From: Plotosus lineatus
Lineage: Eukaryota; Chordata; Actinopteri; Siluriformes; Plotosidae
Direction: 5' to 3'
Assembly: GCA_024760905.1 (NCBI GenBank)
Contig: CM045735.1
Span: 29,199,249 to 29,263,248, forward strand
Length of the DNA stretch: 64,000 bases
Shown: positions 57,795-64,000 of the stretch, piece after piece
Numbering within the stretch: position 1 is the stretch's first letter
How the letters are laid out: each line of letters starts with the position of its first letter
The notes under the pieces: model-generated
Seen by the model: the letters and a program-made list of their open reading frames with translations, nothing else
Database searches by the model: none
Told to the model about the DNA's origin: nothing
Position numbers and translations under genes: made by a program

Positions 57795-59511
57795 CATGTT
57801 AGATTGGTTAAATGTAGAGGCAAATTTACCTTGTAGTATTAATACAGTACAGCCAAGAAAAATATATAATCGGTGGTATCCCATTTCCCGAGAAAACATT
57901 TCAACACATAGCCCTTATATCACTGTTTTAAAAATCCACTACCCAGACAAAGATACTTCAAGTCTCAGGGTAGGGTCAAAGTGATCTTTTTCTTCCTCTT
58001 TATTTTACTACTCCTTCTCAGAACTGAAACCTTTTCATCTCTTTGGTGGCCAGAAATACAGACAGCAGTTAGTACTGATTAGGTGCTCATAAAAGTAATG
58101 GCACAGCAACCAAAGCACAGCAACCAACTCAACAAACACAAACATGATAATATTAGCTTTGGACTGAGCAGAAAAAGCCTTGACCAGGCACATAATCCAG
58201 CATGAATGAGGAAAATGATCTAGGCACTTGCCAAAGCTTGCACACAGGTATGGAACTTCAAGCAGCAGACTGGAAAAGAGTTGGAACTAGGCTTAAATCT
58301 CAGTTTAACTCTGGCGATTCTACTGAGCAGGTCTCTAAACGCATCAATGTCTGAACTCAGTCGCTAGACTTTCCTCAACGCACACCTTTATTATGATAAA
58401 CGGAAACATACTGTAAATAACAGCCCTGTTTTGGAGCCCAACAGGCAATGGCCAATAGCCACCACCATAACAACCAACATCTGTATTTGCAGTTTGAGGC
58501 AATGAAATCATTGGTACCACTGGTCAGAGCGGATAACTACTGGAAACTTTAAAATAGAAGTCTGTTTGAATAAATCAATCTGAATAAACATTAAAATGAA
58601 GACTACTGATGGGCTTATGTACTTGAGTGAATTTTTAGTACAATTTTCGCATTAGTTACAGTATTACTGACCTCAGGATACTTTACAGATTGAGATTATA
58701 AATTATTTACTTCAGCACTAATCAAACAGTTGACAGAAATACTTCATTTACATTACCATCAAGTTATACACACTTTTAATTAAAAAATAAGAATGATTAA
58801 CCATCCATTCACTTACCAAACCATTTTATCCTTCTCGGGTCGCTAGGTGGTTAGAGCCTATCTCCGACTACTCTGGGTGACGGTGGATTTTGGTTCCAAA
58901 ACACCCTAATATGCATGTTTTTGAATTGTGCAAGGAAACTGAAGGAAACCCACACAAGCACAGAAATAAAATGCAAACCCCATACAGAAAGGTTCTCGAC
59001 AAACCCTGGATTTGAACCCAGGACCTTCTTACAGTAAAGTGGACATGCTAACCACTATGCCACCGTTTTGTCATAAAATGATCATGTGTAAAAATAATAT
59101 AGACAGTGTAAGTCCCCTGGATGTCTATTTTGGTAGTAGGGATTACAGTATCTGAATGCTATATCCTCAGAATGAATGCACAAAAGGTAGTACAAGGAGT
59201 TCAACATTGAAAGAATATCCAATATATTTAAATAGAAAATCTGATATGACTTAATTGTTTGCGTTTATAAATTCTGACAATGCATCCCTTTGCTTATCCT
59301 ACACATTGGCATTGACCTAATAACATTTCTATGCAAAGGTGCCTCAAACCTTTAGAGGGCCTCAAACAATTACCTGAGGAACTACAGTACACCTATGTAT
59401 TATATTGGTAATCTGCAAAAAATTATGTACACTTTAACTGGTAATGTCAAGGTTGAGTTCCAACTGTTTAATAGCTAAACCCTTTGTTCAAAGTCATATG
59501 TATCTGGTTAA

Positions 59512-59546
<35 letters not shown>

Positions 59547-61632
59547 TATGGCTAAAATGATCACCGTTCCTATTTCTTGTTCCCACATTTAACCTTCAAA
59601 TGACCAAGTGGTGTCATATATGACCCCGGGCATATATAATTGGATGCCATTTTTCTAATTTTAATTTGAAAAAGGTTTCCTCCCAAGAATTTGTCAATCT
59701 ATTTGTCCTGCATTTGTTCATAGAATTTTGTAAGAATCAACCAATTGGTGTGGCAAGTATAATCCAAACTTGTGCGAGGTCACTTATGACCCCAGGAAGA
59801 TCTATGAGATTTTTGAAATTATAGCTTCAGATGGTATTGATGATACTTCATTTTGACAGTTACATGTTTCAGATAGTTCAACCATATAGTTATTATTTCT
59901 ATTACCATATCTTAATTGTAATACATATTTTATGAACAGTAACTTTACTTTTTATGATTTGTTTTCATTTTTGATGTAAAGAAAAAAAATGCAAAGAAAT
60001 TAAAGGTAACATGCATATGACAAGATGTAACAGACAAGGGTTGTCTAAATAAATGTAATATTGTTCTATCACTGTGTGTTTTTGGCTGCTTTTTTGTAAA
60101 AAAAAAATATATAAAATTCCATACATTATTACATAAGATGATGGGCAAATATATTAGAGGGTGAAATAAATATGAAGAACCCTAAAATAATCATTTACAT
60201 AGAAATATTCCTATATAAAGTCAATGGGGTCACAAATGACCCCACTCAGTCCTATTAGCCACCAAAATAGCTTCGTCGCTTGATGGTTAAAATAAACCTG
60301 TTTACCTCTACAGTATATAACCTCCTGACATCACCAGACTGTCTGCCAGATCTCCTGCATGGAGGTTTAGCAGAACAGGGTGTAAAGGAGCTCTTCCTGC
60401 TTGCAACATTTCGCCTGCAACCCCGAACTGGATCCACTCTTTTTGGACTCTATAATCCACAAGACAACAGCAAATACTTTGAGTTCACCATTATGGGTAA
60501 ACTGAACAAAGGTAAGCATGCTTTAATCGTATGTATACTATGTGACCAAACTTTATGGCTACTCCAGAGTTTTTGTATGACTTACTAGAAGAGTTGAAGT
60601 TCAACATCTGTTTAGTCTTTTTTCTCACTCTCTTTTCCATTATCATCACAGTCTTCCTTGGTTTTTCTGAAGTTTTTAGTTTATCTTCAATTTGTTGATT
60701 TTAGCAGGATAACTTAAAATATAAATCATGTATCAGTATGAAAGTGTATCAGTATACAGTACTCAAGAGACAGTTGGAGTTCAAACACTGGCTTCATCTG
60801 ACATCAGTAAAGTGATATTTCATGTAATTGTATCCAGGTGTTTATTTGTATAATGTTACAAAGGTTGATCATGAGCATGTGCAATAGGGCTCATGTATTC
60901 ATCCGTTTTGGGGAGAGAAACATATCTTCATTTGAAATCAGCAAAATTACCAGCATCATACCATTAGCATTTTGTTGAAGCTGTGAAAAGATGCAAGCAA
61001 ACTTGTTTAACCTCCAACATAATCATACTTTTAACAACAACAAAAAATTCTGTAGAAATCATCGCTAGCCTTTAGCCTTGACTGGTGGTCTCTCAACAGC
61101 TCACACAATCCCTTTTTCCCAAATCACCCACTATTCACAGCATAGCAAGTTTGCCATTTTGGAGGAAAGTCAGAATGTAGTTTATGTATTCCTATGTATC
61201 CTTTATGTGTCCATTATTAACTGCCAGCTTGCGAATCTGCTTTTAGGGTATAAAGACTGTACATATTATTTTGCCATAGTTAATAAATGTTCCTCTCATT
61301 CACAACCCTGTATAAATTTCTATTGCTTACTATTTCTGTGATTAGCTACACTGCGATACCTACGCATGGATGGTAGGGTAGCCACTGTCACCTTTAACAA
61401 CTTGAAACTGGCCAATGGAGAGAAGCACCATCTCCTGTTTCACCTAAAGGGCCTGGAGGTTCCATACAACCCAGGGGCTTTTCCACCAGGCCAGGCAACT
61501 TTGCCAGTGCCAGGGATAGAGTTGCATTTAGACTGCCGATTGGTGGAGACATTGAGAGATGTACCGGCCGTGTTCAATGGGCTCAGTAACAACCAGGGTG
61601 TGGAGCTGAAAACCATGCAGAGAAAAGGGCAG
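55339..61632 (+). CDS. thbs4: Thrombospondin-4-like, first three coding exons (partial gene)
   Basis: Secreted, calcium-binding extracellular matrix glycoprotein of the pentameric thrombospondin group. Exons: 55339-55417, 60314-60511, 61346-61632. Phases agree (1, 1, 0) and every border is GT-AG. Exon 1 codes for a signal peptide (MTEKMQLFITISLILSLNSA, then VYAEST). A second ATG, codon 5, could also serve as start. Exons 2 and 3 give residues 27-188, the N-terminal laminin-G-like domain: VYNLLTSPDCLPDLL, FRLQPRTGSTLFGLYNPQDN, SKYFEFTIMGKLNKATLRYL, TFNNLKLANGEKHHLLFHLK, then ELHLDCRL and VELKTMQRKGQ. The KYFEFT-MG-LNKA-LRYL run points to thrombospondin-4 rather than -3; the fish paralogue is not resolved. 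A proline-rich loop (VPYNPGAFPPGQATLPVPG) before ELHLDCRL seems longer than I would expect for the family. Coiled-coil, EGF and type 3 repeats lie beyond the window. Confidence 0.88.
56210..56460 (-). other. 81-codon open frame of unknown nature in thbs4 intron 1
   Basis: Minus-strand frame 56213-56458 starts MASSNTPVAMLHCLSSQNIL and continues KKFQLAVICGLADHYSDLQK. I do not recognise it. It may be an antisense relic of a processed gene, or chance. Confidence 0.2.
56735..56965 (+). mobile_element. SINE family B, 5'-truncated
   Basis: Core TTTCTGTGTGGAGTTTGCAT, middle GCTAATTGGCTGTTC, tail CCTGCGATAGCCTGGTGAGC, GATGGGCGCCAGTCTCCCTG and AACCCTAATGAGG. Confidence 0.85.
56980..57085 (-). mobile_element. 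SINE family B, 3' fragment
   Basis: Reverse complement of the tail: CATTCATTCATTTTCTGAAC, then TTAATTAGGGTTGTGGGGAA and CATCTCAGCCAACTCTGGGC. Adjacent to an opposite-strand copy, giving a head-to-head pair. Confidence 0.8.
57086..57550. other. Intronic stretch with a possible old Tc1 relic
   Basis: 57175-57460 has segments reminiscent of Tc1 helix-turn-helix coding (GAGTTGATAGCTGATAATTT, AATGTTCCTCTGTCAATAG), but no clear frame. Nothing else was recognised. Confidence 0.25.
57555..57855 (+). mobile_element. SINE family C, full length, with internal (GT)n
   Basis: Head with A-box-like TGGTCTAATGG and B-box-like GGTTCAATTCC, middle AAAAAGGCACCTAACCCCAA, GT run at 57749-57792, then GTTAGATTGGTTAAATGTAG and TTAATACAGTACAGC. 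It shows that the GT run is an internal part of this SINE type. Confidence 0.85.
57856..58795. other. Intronic stretch, nothing recognised
   Basis: Part of thbs4 intron 1. Short frames only, no repeat signature seen. Confidence 0.4.
58801..59075 (-). mobile_element. SINE family B, diverged
   Basis: Minus strand: head CAAAACGGTGGCATAGTGGT with CTTTACTGTAAGAAGGTCC and B box GGTTCAAATCC, core GGGTTTGCATTTTATTTCTG, tail GAAGGATAAAATGGTTTGGT. Confidence 0.75.
59512..59544. repeat. (AAC)n microsatellite
   Basis: About 11 AAC units. Confidence 0.9.
59593..60286. mobile_element. piggyBac-like MITE next to thbs4 exon 2
   Basis: TTAA at 59589-59592 and 60287-60290 flanks a 694 bp element. Its ends are CCTTCAAATGACCAAG and, complemented, CCATCAAGCGACGAAG (12 of 16 alike). 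TTAA targets and CC-starting ends fit piggyBac. Subterminal GGTCATATATGACC-like palindromes occur several times (GTCATATATGACCCC, GGTCACTTATGACC, GGTCACAAATGACC). There is no transposase. The element ends 27 bases before the exon at 60314. Confidence 0.75.
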
Positions 61633-62000
61633 GTAAGACCAACGAGAACTCATACATGAACAAAGGAATACATAAGATACAGGGAATAATTGCAGTGTAG
61701 TAAATAATTACTGCAAATGGAGTGCTCGTCAAACAAAATTTTGAGGCAGACAGGCAGTTTGGACACTTCATCAGCTGTGCAAGCAAAGTGCTCTTAAAGG
61801 GATAAGGACAGCTGGAGAAGTATTTTTATCTTTTAAATTTAGTCTAACAATGTTAAATTTAGTCTAACAATGTTAAAACATTCTGTTTTTCTGGAATCTT
61901 TCTGAAGTTTCCTTAAGGTTTTAGTACTGTACATCTAAACTTACTATGAAGCATGCTGTTTGGAGAAAGTAAAACATTGAACACTGAAAATTCAAACATA
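61633..62000. other. thbs4 intron 3, start
   Basis: Contains a tandem repeat of TTTAGTCTAACAATGTTAAA-type 22-mers at 61836-61876. Nothing else was recognised. Confidence 0.4.
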
Positions 62001-62318
62001 AGAACATTATGAAACATGGTGGTGGAACTATCATGGTTTTGGTCTCTTTTGCTGCATCTGGGCCAGGTTCCATTACTGCTGGAACATTGAATTCTGAATT
62101 ATACCAGCATATACAAAACGAAAATGACAGAACACCCGTCCACAAACAGAATCTCAAGAGAAAATGGATCCTAAGCACGCAAGTCGTTCTACCAAAGAAT
62201 GGTTAAAGAAAAATAAAGGTAATATTTTCGAATGGTCAAGTCAAAGTCCTGACCTTAATCGAATTGAAATGTTGTGGAAGGACTTGAAGCGAGTTGATCA
62301 CACCAACATCTCATAGAT

Positions 62319-63123
62319 CAGTGGTTCCTAACCTGGGTTCGATCGAACCCTAGGGGTTCGGTGAGTCAGTCTCAGGGGTTCCGCGGAGATCAAGACACAC
62401 ACCTGACTCATATTCATGACGACATGCCCCGCTTGGCTATCAATGGCTGCAGGTGATCACGCTACATTGCTTGGCCAATCTGTGCTGCAGGAAATTTGGT
62501 GTGCTCAGTAGTCGAATTGTGACTGTTGTTATGGTACATCGTGTGATTTCTTTCTTAATGTTTTAATCCTTACTATGTTGAGTAAAAAAAGAAAGTGGTC
62601 GGACAAATATGTACAACATGGATTCACATATATAACGGAACGTGATATTCGGTGGCGTCCTATCTGCATGATTTGCAAAGTAGGATCAACCCTGTGCTGA
62701 CTGATGTATACGTACATGTATATGTACATATAATATCAATAAATACATATTCCATACTATAAATGCTAATAATAACGATTAAACATTCAAAAATAATGCA
62801 TAAGATGTAAAGAAAACAAATACACACATATACAGATGCACGCGCGTGTTCACACACAGATGCGCGTGCACGCACTCAGATGCGCACCTCACATAAAAAT
62901 GTAAGTAGTTGTGATGGGGGAGTTCATGCATTGTATTGGTTTTGTTATTTGAACGCAGTGATGTTAATGCACGGTTCATTTTGGTACCCCAGTAAAAACA
63001 TATACCTATGTCTTGAATTTGAAAAAAAAAAATCATATTTTATTTTTCACGAAAGAAGGGTTCGGTGAATAAGCATATGAAACTGGTGGGGTTCAGTACC
63101 TCCAACAAGGCTAGGAACCACTG
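62319..63123. mobile_element. hAT-type non-autonomous element with 8 bp target duplication
   Basis: Ends CAGTGGTTCCTAACCTG and the complement of GGCTAGGAACCACTG. TCATAGAT flanks both sides (62311-62318 and 63124-63131). Length is 805 bp. A segment at 62650-62910 matches the interior of the Tigger-like MITEs. No transposase frame is present. Confidence 0.93.
62650..62910 (-). mobile_element. Tigger-like MITE interior inside the hAT element
   Basis: AAGTAGGATCAACCCTG, GACTGATGTATACGTACATG, ATTAAACATTCAAAAATAAT and GCGCACCTCACATAAAAATG follow 12395-12585 closely. Both terminal repeats of the Tigger-like element are missing. Confidence 0.6.
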
Positions 63124-63216
63124 TCATAGATGAAGCTGTTCTGTAGGAGGAATGGGCTAAAATACCATGCCGATGTACAGGATTGATCAACAGTTACCAG
63201 AAATGTTTAACTGCAG

Positions 63217-64000
63217 TTCTTCTTCTTTTCCTTTCGGCTTTTTCTTTCAGGGGTCGCCACAGCGAATCATCTGCCTCCATCTCACCCTATCCTTTGCATC
63301 TTCTTCTCTTACACCAACGACCTTCATGTCCTCCTTCACCACATCCATGAATCGTCTCTTTGGTCTTCCTCTAGGCTTTTTGCCTAGTAGTTCCAGCCTC
63401 AGCATCCTATTACCAATATACTCACTATCCCTCCTCTGTACATGTCCAAACCATCTCAATCTAGCCTCTCTGACTTTGTCTCCAAAACATCTTACATGTG
63501 CTGTCCCTCTGATGTGCTCATTCCTAATCCTATCCATCCTCGTTACTCCCAAAGAGAACCTCAACGTTTTCATCTCTGCTACCTCCAGCTCTGCCTCCTG
63601 TCTTTTCCCCAGGGCCACTGTTTCTAAACCATACAACATCGCTGGCCTCAACACCGTCTTGTACACTTTTCCCTTCATTCTTGCCGATACCCTCCTATCA
63701 CACATCACACCGGACAATTTTCTCCAACCATTCCAACCTGCCTGCACACGCTTCTTGACCTCTTTTCCACACTCTCCATTGCTCTGGATTGTTGAGCCTA
63801 AGTACTTAAAAATCCTCCACCTTTCTTATCTCTGCTCCCTGTAATCTCACCGTTTCTCTTGGGTCCTTGTCATTCATGCACATGTATTCTGTCTTACTAA
63901 GGCTAATCTTCATTCCCCTCCGTTCCAGGGCATACCTCCACCTCTCTAGATTTTCCTGCACTTGTTCTCTGCTCTCACTACATATCACAAGGTCATCTGC
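63217..64000 (-). mobile_element. RTE-like LINE, 3' part, continues beyond the window
   Basis: Starts with the AAG-type tail and 3' UTR at 63217. It includes the 166-codon C-terminal frame (63247-63747) and, after a frameshift near 63811, the region after FADD (ICSESREQVQENLERWRYAL, 63806-63988). The upstream part is outside the window. It lies in intron 3 of thbs4, opposite to the gene. Confidence 0.92.

Larger units (their letters stand above)
62005..63215 (+). mobile_element. Tc1-like transposase relic split by a hAT element
   Basis: 62008-62318 reads KHGGGTIMVLVSFAASGPGS, then after shifts the [20 protein letters not shown] region with the PDLNPIEM-type signature. It continues after the insertion at 63132-63210 with DEAVL-EEWAKIPCRCT-RLI. 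The reading order matches the catalytic half of Tc1 transposases. Frameshifts make it inactive. Confidence 0.85.

Noticed and set aside
59600..60250. Estrogen response elements in the piggyBac-like MITE
   Set aside because: The half sites GGTCA and TGACC are separated by four bases, not three, so they are not canonical; mentioned only as palindromes.

Overview
The window is a vertebrate, almost certainly ray-finned fish, nuclear segment. The evidence is spliced host genes with GT-AG introns, a ribosomal protein gene whose first coding exon is only the ATG, and a repeat load typical of teleosts: V-SINE-like elements, RTE-type LINEs, Tc1, hAT, piggyBac and Tigger-like DNA elements, and long CA, TA, GA and AAT microsatellites. 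The species cannot be fixed from the sequence alone.

Two host genes are supported. rpl37 lies complete on the minus strand (coding exons between 19953 and 16120, 97 codons), with a 5' TOP-like tract and a polyadenylation signal just after the stop. A thrombospondin gene, closest to thbs4, starts on the plus strand at 55339: a signal-peptide exon, then two exons of the N-terminal laminin-G-like domain (60314-60511 and 61346-61632). The rest of the gene lies beyond the window.

Most of the rest is transposable elements. One RTE-like LINE family (APE endonuclease plus reverse transcriptase in a single ORF) occurs at least nine times: about 1.7, 7.8, 11.9, 12.9, 22.7, 28.5, 32.1, 50.6 and 63.2 kb. 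The 50.6 kb copy keeps an open frame of 1000 codons; the 28.5 kb copy has a perfect 19 bp target duplication and only a few disabling changes. A second, degraded LINE (47.2-49.9 kb) is inserted in a hAT transposase pseudogene. An older reverse-transcriptase relic lies at 26.2-27.2 kb.

Four SINE families are visible. Family A has a tRNA-like head and a tail matching both ends of the RTE LINE. Family B is V-SINE-like. Family C has a tRNA-like head and an internal GT run. Family D is another tRNA-like fragment family. A fifth, chimeric type joins the family A head to the family B tail and occurs at five places. Target duplications give an insertion order at several loci.

Layout: 0-15.7 kb dense repeats; 15.7-20.0 kb rpl37 with few repeats; 20-28 kb mixed old repeats, including a 1.3 kb hAT element; 27.9-34.8 kb a Tc1 MITE and two LINEs; 34.8-35.6 kb TA repeats and Tigger-like ends; 36-46 kb SINEs and microsatellites; 46.3-53.7 kb hAT pseudogene and LINEs; 55.3 kb to the end the thrombospondin gene with repeats in its introns. 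No bacterial-type system, CRISPR array or functional RNA gene was seen.
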